Of a stretch of DNA of 64,000 bases, positions 8,208 through 17,155 are shown piece after piece; position 1 is the stretch's first letter, and every line of letters starts with the position of its first letter. Where the stretch lies: assembly GCA_910575835.1 (NCBI GenBank), contig CAJTGB010000010.1:1-64000 (forward strand). The letters run 5' to 3'. The notes beneath the pieces are model-generated. The model saw nothing but the letters and a program-made list of their open reading frames with translations. It searched no databases and was not told the DNA's origin. Made by a program: the position numbers and the translations under genes. Origin of the DNA: Lachnospiraceae bacterium. Its GTDB lineage: Bacteria; Bacillota; Clostridia; Lachnospirales; Lachnospiraceae.

Positions 8208-9488
8208 ATGGAAAAATTTGCAATCGTAGGCTTCGGATGTGCCGGCTATCACGCGCTTTCTTCCATCAGGGAAGCCGGGAATACCGCACAGATAGACGTA
8301 TACAGCGACACTGATATGCCTCCTTACAATCCGATGCTGACAACTTACTACACAGCGGACCGCCTTCCCTATGACGGCATGTTTCCCTTCGGTACCATTT
8401 CCGAGATTGCGAAGAGCATGGATGCCGATATCATAACAAACACCAAAGTAAAAAAAGTACATGCCGCAGATAAGTCGGTACAGACAGAAGACGGATGCAT
8501 ACACAGCTACGATAAAATCCTGATCGCAACCGGCGCCTCTGCATTCGTCCCCAAAAACTTCTCTCATCTTAAGGGAGCGTTCTGCATGCGCACGGTAGCA
8601 GACGCCAAAAAACTGCGTGATGCGATCAGCCGCCGCGAATACAAGAGCGCAGTCATAGTCGGCGCTTCTATGGTCGGTATCAAGGTAGCCGAGCTTCTTC
8701 ACAAAAAGGGCTGCCAGGTTATACTTGCCGACATGGCTCCGCATATTTTTGCACTTGCCGCCTATCCTGAAGTCTCAGAAATAATCGAACGCAGGCTTAC
8801 CTCTATGGGAATCCGCCTCGCCTTCGGACAGGCAATCTCTGGAGCATATGAGCATACCGATCGATCCGGAAACATAACCGGCTGTACGGTGCAGCTTGCA
8901 GACGGAAGCCAGATCGAAACCGAACTTCTGGTTCTCAATATCGGAACCCGCGCAGCTACAGGCATACTCTCTGCCAATGAGATCCTGATCGACAGAGGCA
9001 TCGTCGTAGACAGACATATGCGCACTTCTTCGCCGGATATATATGCGGCTGGAGACTGCTGCCAGGGCAACAATCTCCAATCCGGCGAAACACAGATCAT
9101 CGGCCTCTGGGCGAACGCGGGCCTGCAGGGCCGGGTCGCCGGCCGGAATATGGCTGGTGTCTCTGACGAGACAGACGGCAATATCCTGCACAATATCACT
9201 CATTTTCTTGATATGGACTTTATCGGTCTTGGAGACAACCGGCTGACTGGCGACGTCCGTGTATATCAGTCCCCGGATAAAGGCTTTTATCTAAGGACAG
9301 TCCTTCGAGACGGAAAACCGGCGGGATTCAACATATTAGACAATTACGGCATATCCGGCATTCTAAAAGCCCACCTGATCAAGATCCTGCGCGGGCAGCC
9401 CTGCCGGTTCTCTCCTGAGCAGCGGGGACGGCTGATACGCTGCGGACTGGAGGAAAGCTTTATTGACAAATTGGAGGTTAGACAATGA
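8208..9488 (+). CDS. FAD/NAD(P)-dependent oxidoreductase
   Basis: A 426-residue flavoprotein of the pyridine nucleotide-disulfide oxidoreductase class. FAIVGFGCAGYHAL at the N-terminus is the FAD-binding Rossmann motif, IVGASMVGIKVAELL near residue 150 is the NAD(P) motif, and IYAAGDC near residue 277 is the second FAD contact. There is no redox CxxxxC pair as in disulfide reductases. Its stop overlaps the start of the molybdoenzyme gene by 4 bp, so the proteins are coupled. It probably passes electrons from NAD(P)H through the ferredoxin subunit to the molybdoenzyme, as in cytoplasmic nitrate reductase-type systems, or runs in reverse. Confidence 0.88.
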   Translation: MEKFAIVGFGCAGYHALSSIREAGNTAQIDVYSDTDMPPYNPMLTTYYTADRLPYDGMFPFGTISEIAKSMDADIITNTKVKKVHAADKSVQTEDGCIHSYDKILIATGASAFVPKNFSHLKGAFCMRTVADAKKLRDAISRREYKSAVIVGASMVGIKVAELLHKKGCQVILADMAPHIFALAAYPEVSEIIERRLTSMGIRLAFGQAISGAYEHTDRSGNITGCTVQLADGSQIETELLVLNIGTRAATGILSANEILIDRGIVVDRHMRTSSPDIYAAGDCCQGNNLQSGETQIIGLWANAGLQGRVAGRNMAGVSDETDGNILHNITHFLDMDFIGLGDNRLTGDVRVYQSPDKGFYLRTVLRDGKPAGFNILDNYGISGILKAHLIKILRGQPCRFSPEQRGRLIRCGLEESFIDKLEVRQ

Positions 9489-11617
9489 CAGACTTAGACA
9501 GAAAAATAAAAGCCAAGATTCCGGGACCCGATACCGGAATTGAGATCAGACATACGCTCTGCGATATCTGCTCGCCCGGTATGCATTGCGGTATCAACGC
9601 ATATATCAGGGATGGAAAGGTCATCAAGATCGAAGGAACCGACGGTCATCCGTCAAACGACGGAAAGCTATGCACCAAAGGGCTTTCCAACAGGCAGTAC
9701 ATCTACCGGAAGGACCGCGTCAAAACTCCTCTTCTGCGCACCGGACCGCGCGGCGAAGGCAAATTTGAGCCGATAAGCTGGGAAGACGCGTATACTAAAA
9801 TAGCCGAGAACTTAAATCAGGCAAAAGAACGTTACGGAGCAGAGAGCGTTGTATTCTATTCCGGTTATTCCAAGTGGTACCGTCAGATGCTAAGACGTTT
9901 TGCCTATGCCTTCGGCAGTCCGAATTACGGCTGTGAATCGAGTGCATGCTATACGGCCGCCTTCATGGCATGGAAGACCGCCGCCGGAGATCAGGGCGGC
10001 CCGGATATGGATCACAGCGATCTGTTTCTTGGCTGGGCGTTCAACCCGTTCTACTCCTCTTACCGCGGAGCTGAATATGCAATGAAACGGAAGGAAGAGG
10101 GACTCAAATTTCTGATCGTAGACACCAGAAAAACCCCAGCCAGCGAAAAGCTCGCGGATCTGTTTCTCCAGCCAAGATCAGGCACGGACGGTGCACTGGC
10201 TCATGCCATTGCTAATGTTCTGATCAAAAACGGATGGATAGACCTGCCGTACATCCGTAAGTATGTCTATGGCTTTGACGAATACGCCGAATATGTCAGC
10301 CATTTTCATGAAAATAATATCGAAGAGATCACAGGCGTACCCTATCACAAGGTAGCAGCCGCAGCAAAACTGATTCATGACAATCCCCGGATGAGCTGTA
10401 ATGAATCCTCCGCCCCTCTGTGCCATCACAGAAACGGATTCCAGAACTACCGCGCTGTCATGGCGCTGCTTGCAATCACCGGTAATTTTGACAGGAAGGG
10501 CGGACAGTTCTTAACGCCTCATTCTTATATGCATGTACCCTGCGGTTTTAAAACAAGAGAAGAAGAGTATCAATATGAGACCTGTCCTAAGCATGCGAAA
10601 CTCCCTGTCGGAGCCGAACGCTTTCCTCTCTGGCAGTATCTTGAAGGGGAAATGCAGGCAATGGATCTGTCACGCCAGATATTAGAAAAAAAGCCATACC
10701 CCATAAAGGCTGTATTTGCACTGGGATTCAACGCACGTATGTTTCCTGATTCAGGCAAGATGCTTCATGCGCTTACAGAACTGGACTTCTTCGTAGATAC
10801 GGACCTTTTCCTGACAGATACGGCCAGGTACGCCGACCTTGTACTTCCCGCCTGTTCAAGCTTTGAAAGAGGAGAATTCAAACCATACCCCGGAGGCCTT
10901 GCCTGGTACACAAGCCCGGTCATGGAACCTCTCGGCGAATCCAAAAGCGACGTGCAAATTCTGACAGAACTGGCCAATTACATGGACCTGCCAGATGAAC
11001 AGCTAAAGGAAGGCTATGAATCCTTTATCCAGAAATATATTCTCGATGATTATAATATCCGTACAGAGAAGTTAAAAGAAGCCAGCCTCCCTGTTAAAAT
11101 TGCAGAGGTATCGCCGCCTGCAGATTATGCGTCTCTGGATAATGGGCTTCTCACCCCTACCGGGAAGTTTGAGCTCAAGAGTAAGATCATTGAAGATCAC
11201 CCTGAATGGGGCCTTGATGCTCTTCCTACCTATCTAAGCCCCCTTGATGACGCCGACCGCGAAGCCTATCCGTTTACACTGACCTCAGGAAGCCGCATTC
11301 CAAACGCGCTTCATTCAAGGATACACGCCGTGCCGAACAACCGCAGTCTGAGGCCCTATCCGACCGCTGATATGAACAGGACGGACTGTGAACGCCTTGC
11401 CGTAACGGAGGGTGATGATATTATAATTTCCACTCTGCGCGGCAGCATAACGGTAAAGGTACATCCGACTTCAACCGTACCTGAAAAACTGGTCAACCTG
11501 TATCACGGTTACACGGAAGCAGACGTGAATTCTCTCATGGATGCCGACCATCTCGATCCGTATTCCGGTTTTCCCGCATACCGTTCCACACGCTGCGCAG
11601 TAACAAGGAGGGCCTGA
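9485..11617 (+). CDS. Molybdopterin (bis-MGD) oxidoreductase, catalytic subunit
   Basis: A 710-residue member of the DMSO reductase superfamily. An N-terminal [4Fe-4S] motif has C26, C29, C35 and C63 (CDICSPGMHC ... KLCTKG). The stretch FGSPNYGCESSACYTA (143-158) lies where the metal ligand sits, with C155 or C150 as candidate. The C-terminal dinucleotide-binding domain (LTSGSRIPNALHSRIH) is present. There is no Tat signal peptide, so the enzyme is cytoplasmic. Its partners are an FAD protein and a four-cluster ferredoxin, with no membrane anchor. The substrate is unknown. Alternatives include an S- or N-oxide reductase, a nitrate reductase, or a hydratase/dehydroxylase-type enzyme. Confidence 0.9.
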   Translation: MTDLDRKIKAKIPGPDTGIEIRHTLCDICSPGMHCGINAYIRDGKVIKIEGTDGHPSNDGKLCTKGLSNRQYIYRKDRVKTPLLRTGPRGEGKFEPISWEDAYTKIAENLNQAKERYGAESVVFYSGYSKWYRQMLRRFAYAFGSPNYGCESSACYTAAFMAWKTAAGDQGGPDMDHSDLFLGWAFNPFYSSYRGAEYAMKRKEEGLKFLIVDTRKTPASEKLADLFLQPRSGTDGALAHAIANVLIKNGWIDLPYIRKYVYGFDEYAEYVSHFHENNIEEITGVPYHKVAAAAKLIHDNPRMSCNESSAPLCHHRNGFQNYRAVMALLAITGNFDRKGGQFLTPHSYMHVPCGFKTREEEYQYETCPKHAKLPVGAERFPLWQYLEGEMQAMDLSRQILEKKPYPIKAVFALGFNARMFPDSGKMLHALTELDFFVDTDLFLTDTARYADLVLPACSSFERGEFKPYPGGLAWYTSPVMEPLGESKSDVQILTELANYMDLPDEQLKEGYESFIQKYILDDYNIRTEKLKEASLPVKIAEVSPPADYASLDNGLLTPTGKFELKSKIIEDHPEWGLDALPTYLSPLDDADREAYPFTLTSGSRIPNALHSRIHAVPNNRSLRPYPTADMNRTDCERLAVTEGDDIIISTLRGSITVKVHPTSTVPEKLVNLYHGYTEADVNSLMDADHLDPYSGFPAYRSTRCAVTRRA

Positions 11618-11619
11618 TC

Positions 11620-12141
11620 ATGAAAAAATATTTATATTTTGACAAGTTAAAATGTTCAGCCTGCGGCGCATGCGCACTTGCCTGCATGGATCAGAACGAT
11701 ATTGACACCGAAGCCGGACAGCAGCCCTTCCGACATACATTTACCCTGGAAGACAAAGCCGGAAGCCTGAGCTTCTACTCTGTGTCCTGCATGCACTGCG
11801 CCGACGCCCCCTGCGTCATAGGCTGTCCCTGCGGCTGCCTGACAAAAGATGCCGAGACCGGATTCACCTTATACAACACCTCGAACTGTATCGGCTGCCA
11901 CTCTTGTGCAATGGCATGCCCTTACGGGATTCCTTCCTTTGGCGAAGACGGGAAAATGAAGAAATGCGACGCCTGCATCGAACGGCAGAAGGCCGGGATG
12001 CTGCCCGCATGCATCAAGGTATGCCCCACGGGCGCTCTGACGCTTCTTACCGAGGAAGAATTCGTGAAACGCCAAGAAAAAGAACGCGCAAAAAAGGCTG
12101 AAGAAATGCTGAGAGAATATTCAAAAACAGACTATCGCTAA
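11620..12141 (+). CDS. Four-cluster ferredoxin subunit, DmsB/PhsB type
   Basis: A 173-residue iron-sulfur protein with four cysteine groups: CSACGACALAC, CMHCADAPCVIGC, CIGCHSCAMAC and CDACIERQKAG followed by CIKVC. These bind four [4Fe-4S] clusters, as in the electron-transfer subunits of DMSO or polysulfide reductases. It starts 2 bp after the molybdoenzyme stop. No membrane subunit follows, so it probably links the FAD protein to the molybdoenzyme in a soluble complex. The last 30 residues are charged and helical. Confidence 0.93.
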   Translation: MKKYLYFDKLKCSACGACALACMDQNDIDTEAGQQPFRHTFTLEDKAGSLSFYSVSCMHCADAPCVIGCPCGCLTKDAETGFTLYNTSNCIGCHSCAMACPYGIPSFGEDGKMKKCDACIERQKAGMLPACIKVCPTGALTLLTEEEFVKRQEKERAKKAEEMLREYSKTDYR

Positions 12142-12183
12142 CAATATAGGGGCTGGGGATGTCGGTTAACAGATAGTCATGAA

Positions 12184-12222
12184 CAGGGAGGCATGCAACT
12201 TGATAAGTCGCATGCCTCCCTG
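12184..12222. terminator. Hairpin between convergent ferredoxin and ABC genes
   Basis: CAGGGAGGCATGC (12184-12196) and GCATGCCTCCCTG (12210-12222) form a perfect 13-bp stem with a 13-nt loop. It sits between the plus-strand operon and the minus-strand ABC operon and could serve both. Neither side has a strong T run. Confidence 0.6.
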
Positions 12223-12244
12223 TAATCATCCCTATAAACAGATA

Positions 12245-13006
12245 TTACAATTGTTTCCGGTCAAAGCACCAGACGGCCGTCACCATACACACTAAGGCAA
12301 TCACCCCTGCCGCAGCCATGCCGGCATAATAATCCTCAGGACTTACCACCCTCTGCAAAAGCGCCGTCCCATTCATAAGCTTCGCCGGAAGCCAGTCATC
12401 AAGCTTGGGGAATGCGGCAAGCAGATATATTCCCACAGCTATCCCGCCGGTTCCTAAAAGCACCTGCGAACTGCTCTTTGAGACAGCGGAGAAGAAGATC
12501 AGCAGCGCAGCCACCCATATCCCGAACAGCCATGTACAAACTGCGGCGAAGAACAGGTTCCCGGCAATCCCGTTATCCCAGAAATACGCGTTGTAACCGT
12601 AAGTAATTCCAAAACAGAGCGCATACAGCGCCGTCCAGGATGCGAATAAGAACACCGTCTTTGCCGCCAGGATCTTCCTGCGTGACAGCCCTTTGGTGAC
12701 GACAGGGATCAGCGTCCCTTTCTCATACTCCGAAGTGAAGCTTCCGCTGTTGATCAGGACAAAGATGATAAGCCCTAGTGGGATATTCTTATAAAACTGT
12801 ACCCAGGAAGTCATAGCGTCCACCTGAACGGCGGCAGCCACGATCCCCGCATCTGCCAGAGATTCCGACATTACCTCCATCATCCAGGGCGTAAGCTTCG
12901 CAAAAGCGGGATTCATGATCCCAAACAGCACGAAGACCGCCAGCAGAACCATAGTCCGCCCGGTACGGTTCCATTCCATCCATTCTTTTCTCAGAAATGC
13001 TTTCAT
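12245..13006 (-). CDS. ABC-2 type transporter permease
   Basis: A 253-residue membrane protein with about six hydrophobic segments and a cytoplasmic N-terminus (MKAFLRKEWMEWNRTGRT). The motif GSFTSEYEKGTLIPVVTKGLSRRKILAAK is typical of ABC-2 export permeases. It overlaps the upstream ATPase gene by 4 bp. The pair forms an exporter whose substrate is unknown; a peptide antibiotic or drug is plausible. It closes a four-gene operon headed by an Xre-type regulator. Confidence 0.85.
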   Translation of the reverse strand: MKAFLRKEWMEWNRTGRTMVLLAVFVLFGIMNPAFAKLTPWMMEVMSESLADAGIVAAAVQVDAMTSWVQFYKNIPLGLIIFVLINSGSFTSEYEKGTLIPVVTKGLSRRKILAAKTVFLFASWTALYALCFGITYGYNAYFWDNGIAGNLFFAAVCTWLFGIWVAALLIFFSAVSKSSSQVLLGTGGIAVGIYLLAAFPKLDDWLPAKLMNGTALLQRVVSPEDYYAGMAAAGVIALVCMVTAVWCFDRKQL

Positions 13007-13899
13007 CGTCCTATCACCTCCATAAATAAATCCTCCAGGGCTGCTTCCTGCCGCTCGATACGGATGATCGGGCTCTTTCTGTCCGCGATAAAGTGCAGGA
13101 TCTTCGGAAGGTGTTCTGCTTCTTCCAACAAAAAGCTGTTCTTCCCGCTGCTCTTAAGAAATGGAAATGCCTGCCGCAGGATACAGGCGTCTTCCCGGCG
13201 CTCCATCTCCACCGTCACTGCCGAAGCCTTCCTGATCTTACGCACCTCTTCAAGGGAACCCTGCAAAGCGATCTTCCCCCCATGCAGGAACGCCATCTCG
13301 TCGCAGATATGCTCTACATCCGAGAGGATATGGGTAGAAAAAAGCACCGTAGTCTCTTCCTTTGCCGCGGTCAGGATATCAAGCAGCTCCTTTCTGCCTG
13401 CCGGGTCGAGAGCCGAGGTAGGCTCGTCGCAGATCAGAAGCTTCGGCCGTCCGAACAACGCCTGCGCAACCCCTAGACGCTGTTTCATTCCCCTTGAAAA
13501 TCCTTTGATCCTGTGCTTTTCTTTGTCTAGGCCGACCAGACGCAGAAGTTCCTCGCTGCGGCTCTTGATCTCTCTTGCCGGCGTTCCAGAGATCTCCCCG
13601 CAGAACTTCAGATACTCCAACGGAGTCATATACGGATAGAACTCCGGCACATCAGGCAGATATCCTACGAGCCGGTTTGTCGGAGTATTTCCGTATCGTA
13701 CCGGCATACCGTCCACGGTAATCTCTCCTTTGCTTACCGTAAGAAGACCAAGGATCATCTTCATAGCCGTAGTCTTTCCGGCGCCGTTCTGCCCCACAAA
13801 ACCAAATACCGTATGTTCCGGCACGGAAAAGCTTACGTCGCATAGCACCTGCTTTTCTCCGAAATTCTTTGCCACATGGTTAAGGGTCAGCATCTCCAT
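13003..13899 (-). CDS. ABC transporter ATP-binding protein
   Basis: A 298-residue ATPase. Walker A is GQNGAGKTT near residue 36, the signature is FSRGMKQRLGVAQAL, and Walker B is LLICDEPTSALDPAGR, followed by the H-loop in LFSTHILSDVEHI. The C-terminal extension after residue 220 is typical of drug and bacteriocin exporters. It pairs with the permease at 12245-13006. Confidence 0.92.
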   Translation of the reverse strand: MEMLTLNHVAKNFGEKQVLCDVSFSVPEHTVFGFVGQNGAGKTTAMKMILGLLTVSKGEITVDGMPVRYGNTPTNRLVGYLPDVPEFYPYMTPLEYLKFCGEISGTPAREIKSRSEELLRLVGLDKEKHRIKGFSRGMKQRLGVAQALFGRPKLLICDEPTSALDPAGRKELLDILTAAKEETTVLFSTHILSDVEHICDEMAFLHGGKIALQGSLEEVRKIRKASAVTVEMERREDACILRQAFPFLKSSGKNSFLLEEAEHLPKILHFIADRKSPIIRIERQEAALEDLFMEVIGR

Positions 13900-13900
13900 A

Positions 13901-14104
13901 TCAGCTCTCCTCCTTTCCCAACAGGAAATAAAGAATCGGACCGATAAACTGCATTCCCACTAAAACAACGACGATCCACAAGGCTCTGCTGCCGCGTTTG
14001 TAGGCCGTATGCGTCAGGATATGATGAAACGTATAGATAAGCAGTGTGAATTCTACGATCACCAACGGAATTAAAAAAGGTAACATTTCTTTGATTTCAG
14101 GCAT
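13901..14104 (-). CDS. Small PLDc_N-type membrane protein
   Basis: A 67-residue protein with two hydrophobic segments (PFLIPLVIVEFTLLIY and ALWIVVVLVGMQFIGPILYF). It ends LLGKEE, the pattern of phospholipase D nuclease N-terminal-domain proteins, related to YxlE-type proteins that accompany ABC exporters. It lies 1 bp from the ATPase gene. It may help the exporter or its regulation. Confidence 0.75.
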   Translation of the reverse strand: MPEIKEMLPFLIPLVIVEFTLLIYTFHHILTHTAYKRGSRALWIVVVLVGMQFIGPILYFLLGKEES

Positions 14105-14132
14105 AATATTCTCCTCCTATTTCTATCTAATA

Positions 14133-15248
14133 TCAATCACATATAAAATGCCGCACGATCCTCTGGAAATCCGGCCGCTCCTTAAGCCCCTCAAAAACCG
14201 GATGGCTAAACGCTGCCTGTAGGTTCTGAGAGATAAACTTCCTGCTCCTGGGGGCCATATCTCCAAGAGGCAGACCGTCGATCCACGCGTCGATCCTGTC
14301 AAAATATTCATCCCCATGGAGCACAGCCTTCTCATCCCTAAGAAGCCTGTCGGTACAATTCTTAAAATGACCGAGAGCCTCAAGCGCCTCTTCTGCTTCC
14401 CCGTTTGCCGCATATACCGCCGCTGTCTGGTAATGGAACTGAGCGGCCAGATTAGGATGCAGTTCTTCCAGCCGGTATTGGTCTATTGCACTTCTGATCC
14501 TGCATATGGTTTCCCGGCATCTCTTCAGATCATCCTGATACAGCGATAGCGACAGTATGGCGTCGCTCATCAGATTTACCAGATCAAGATATTCCCTTAC
14601 CTGGATATAGTCCCTGGCTTTCTCATGTTCTCCCGCCATCTGGTAAGCCTGGACCAACACCGCGCCGTTCTGCGCCGCAACGCGGGAGGTATCCGCAACA
14701 GGCTCCAGCATAGCGATTGTCTCTGCCGCCTTCCCTGACTGAAGACTTAAGCCGGCCTTCAGGACCAGAGCTTCGCTGCACACACCCACGTCACTGCAGC
14801 TCACCAGGATATGATCGCACCAGGAAATCGCCTCCTTATGGAGATGCTCCCGCTCATCTTCCGTCTCTGCCAGCATGTAATGATTCGCATACAGAACGCA
14901 AAGCTGCAGCAAAAAAGGATAGCAGGAATAATACCGGCGGGCAAGCATCCGCGTCTTATCGATCGCATCAGGAAACGGGCACGACGCAAAATCCCCGACA
15001 AGCTCCGCATAAAAACGCCGGATCTGCTCCTTGGTGAGCTGGGGGACATACCCGATCAACTCGTCAACAGTCATATCGAAAAATGCCGCCAACTGGAGCA
15101 GAAGCATGATATCAGGCATACTCTGGGCATTTTCCCACTTAGATACAGAAGCCTTGGTCACGCCAAGGAAATCCGCCAGTTCTTCCTGGGTGATCTTCCG
15201 TTCATGTCTGAGCCGGATAATATTATCCGACAATTTCAGTCTGTCCAT
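14133..15248 (-). CDS. Xre-type regulator with TPR-like C-terminal domain
   Basis: A 371-residue protein. The N-terminal helix-turn-helix (IIRLRHERKITQEELADFL, then VTKASVSKWENAQSMPD) is a clear Xre/Cro domain at about residues 9-50. The remaining 300 residues are helical and repetitive, like the tetratricopeptide region of peptide-sensing (RRNPP-like) regulators. No small signalling peptide gene was identified nearby. It heads the operon with the PLDc_N protein and ABC exporter and probably controls it. Confidence 0.85.
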   Translation of the reverse strand: MDRLKLSDNIIRLRHERKITQEELADFLGVTKASVSKWENAQSMPDIMLLLQLAAFFDMTVDELIGYVPQLTKEQIRRFYAELVGDFASCPFPDAIDKTRMLARRYYSCYPFLLQLCVLYANHYMLAETEDEREHLHKEAISWCDHILVSCSDVGVCSEALVLKAGLSLQSGKAAETIAMLEPVADTSRVAAQNGAVLVQAYQMAGEHEKARDYIQVREYLDLVNLMSDAILSLSLYQDDLKRCRETICRIRSAIDQYRLEELHPNLAAQFHYQTAAVYAANGEAEEALEALGHFKNCTDRLLRDEKAVLHGDEYFDRIDAWIDGLPLGDMAPRSRKFISQNLQAAFSHPVFEGLKERPDFQRIVRHFICD

Positions 15249-15380
15249 ATTATTGTTCTCCTCATCAATTATTGTATTATAACCGTTTTTTTCATTATAA
15301 TAAAAAAACCTCCCCCCATCAATCGAACGTTATTTTACTTTCCCGCCGAATAATCAACCATAAAGAAACTTTATCTACCA

Positions 15381-15412
15381 AAAAAAGACACTGACTATTC
15401 TCATAGTCAATG
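15381..15412 (-). terminator. Terminator of the two-component/ABC operon
   Basis: On the minus strand CATTGACTAT, loop GAGA and ATAGTCAGTG form a stem followed by TTTTTTT. It overlaps the stop of the histidine kinase gene and is a good intrinsic terminator. Confidence 0.75.
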
Positions 15413-16285
15413 CCTTTCTTCGTAAATGATCCGAAACTTCTCTCCTGACAGCTCCGCTCTCACGCTTCCTCCCATCCTCTCCGCCAGTTCCTTTACAATA
15501 AACAGCCCCAGCCCGGACGAACCTTTCCGCCTGGACGAATCCGCCTTATAAAACCGTTCAAAGATCTGATCCATATCCGGTTTGCCGTTATCCGACACCA
15601 GATTCTCAAAGATCAGGCATCGGCCCTTCTGCCTGATCACGATCCCGCCCTCGCCGTGCAGCAGCGCATTCCTGATCAGATTATGAAAAATCCGCCGGAG
15701 ACATTCCTCGTCAGCCCAGATCTTCAGCCCTTCTGATTCGAACTCCACCTGCGGGGTAATACCTTTTTCTTCAAATTGACGGTAGAATCCGACCAGACAG
15801 TCGCTTAAAAAGGGTAAGACCTGTATCTCAGACATATTCAGTTCGAATCCCTCGCTGGTAAGCTTGGTATACAGAAACAGTTCCTCCAGCATATCTCCCA
15901 GTTCTTTCAGGCATTCTCCTGCAGTCTGCATGTAACGCTCCTGCCTTGCCGGGTCCGTACACTCCTGGGCAAGCTGCAGATATCCCGCCGCCCCCGTGAG
16001 GGGCGTTCGGATATCATGCGCCAGGCTCGTAATATTCTGCTTCAGCTTCTTCTCCGCCTTCTCATGCTGCATCTGGTTCCGAAACCAGAACTGCTCAAGC
16101 CGGTTCAATTCCCTGACAAGATCCAGAATATCTTTCCGGCGGTTTAACCCTCCAAGCTCCATATGGCTTCCGCGTTCAAGCTCCGCAAGCTGCCTGTTCA
16201 GGGAATGTATTGCCAGAATACCGCGGACATGCCGAACCGACAGCCATATACAGAAACAGCTCAATACAATCAATGCCGCAGCCAT
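15407..16285 (-). CDS. Sensor histidine kinase
   Basis: A 292-residue kinase with one N-terminal hydrophobic segment (AALIVLSCFCIWLSV) and no obvious extracellular domain. The phospho-accepting histidine is H90 in SLAHDIRTPLTGAAG. The N box is RIFHNLIRNALLHG and the G box is GSSGLGLFIVKELAERMGG. It is the last gene of an operon with a response regulator and an ABC exporter. Such small-sensor kinases often take their input from the associated transporter. Confidence 0.9.
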   Translation of the reverse strand: MAAALIVLSCFCIWLSVRHVRGILAIHSLNRQLAELERGSHMELGGLNRRKDILDLVRELNRLEQFWFRNQMQHEKAEKKLKQNITSLAHDIRTPLTGAAGYLQLAQECTDPARQERYMQTAGECLKELGDMLEELFLYTKLTSEGFELNMSEIQVLPFLSDCLVGFYRQFEEKGITPQVEFESEGLKIWADEECLRRIFHNLIRNALLHGEGGIVIRQKGRCLIFENLVSDNGKPDMDQIFERFYKADSSRRKGSSGLGLFIVKELAERMGGSVRAELSGEKFRIIYEERH

Positions 16286-16348
16286 CGTTAATGTCTCCTT
16301 TCTATCATCATCTCCGCGCCGTTTTTATCTTCTGCTGCCGGACAGACG

Positions 16349-17155
16349 CTATATATCCTGTTTCTCCAATACGATCCCTGTCAGCACAGTATACAAAATC
16401 AAAAATCCCGCACCCACCACATATACATACAGATCCTTCGCCGCAGTATATTGTCCGGGTCCTTTGGTCATGGTCAGATAGATCGAATATTCCAGCCATC
16501 CTCCTATATGGAACATGTTCAATATACTATACACCGGCAGCACGATCACACCGCTGCCCAGAAGCACTGCCGCCACTGATCCCGCCGCCACACTTCTGGT
16601 CAGGACACAGATCAGAATCATCAGCGAGGCAAACGCCGTCGTCAGAAGCCACACCCAGCTCATATAAAACAGATAATCCTCCCACCCGGCATAAGGCACC
16701 ATATCTCCAGCCACCCGGTTCATGGCCAGTGCAAATATAAGATTCAGTATCAGACAGCATAGATTGACGATCCCTACCGTCATGATCCTGCTCCCAACAT
16801 AATTCCATCGATTCTGATGAAGCGCCAAGATATTCTTGATAAAACCGCTCTGATAATCCGAACACACGAAGAGCGCTACCCATACGCCAAGAACAATGTT
16901 ATACATTCCGCCGTCCAGGCTGGCCTGCCTGAACAAGATCAGGGAATCTGTGCCATCCATTATCGTTGACATTTCATCCACCTGAACCGCCGTCAGCATC
17001 CCGATATCCACAGATATCTTCTGTCCCTCCGGTACTGCCATAAGCCAGAGCAGCCCATACATAACTACCATACCGATCAAAAATATCCCAAGACATATAT
17101 AGCATGATCTGCTTCTTTTTACACGGTACAGATCCATATTCAACAGGTTAAACAT
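16349..17155 (-). CDS. ABC transporter permease
   Basis: A 268-residue membrane protein with about six hydrophobic segments, preceded by a basic N-terminus (MFNLLNMDLYRVKRSRS). The segment FVCSDYQSGFIKNILAL matches a conserved loop of ABC-2 permeases in lantibiotic immunity and bacitracin-type exporters. It overlaps the ATPase gene by 8 bp. Confidence 0.85.
   Translation of the reverse strand: MFNLLNMDLYRVKRSRSCYICLGIFLIGMVVMYGLLWLMAVPEGQKISVDIGMLTAVQVDEMSTIMDGTDSLILFRQASLDGGMYNIVLGVWVALFVCSDYQSGFIKNILALHQNRWNYVGSRIMTVGIVNLCCLILNLIFALAMNRVAGDMVPYAGWEDYLFYMSWVWLLTTAFASLMILICVLTRSVAAGSVAAVLLGSGVIVLPVYSILNMFHIGGWLEYSIYLTMTKGPGQYTAAKDLYVYVVGAGFLILYTVLTGIVLEKQDI

Noticed and set aside
13901-14104. 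Small PLDc_N protein as a phage or toxin gene
   Set aside because: It is tightly packed in an ABC exporter operon, where such two-segment proteins commonly occur.
15838-15856. GTTCGAATCC, a tRNA T-loop-like sequence
   Set aside because: It lies inside the histidine kinase coding sequence, and no acceptor, D or anticodon stems could be arranged around it.
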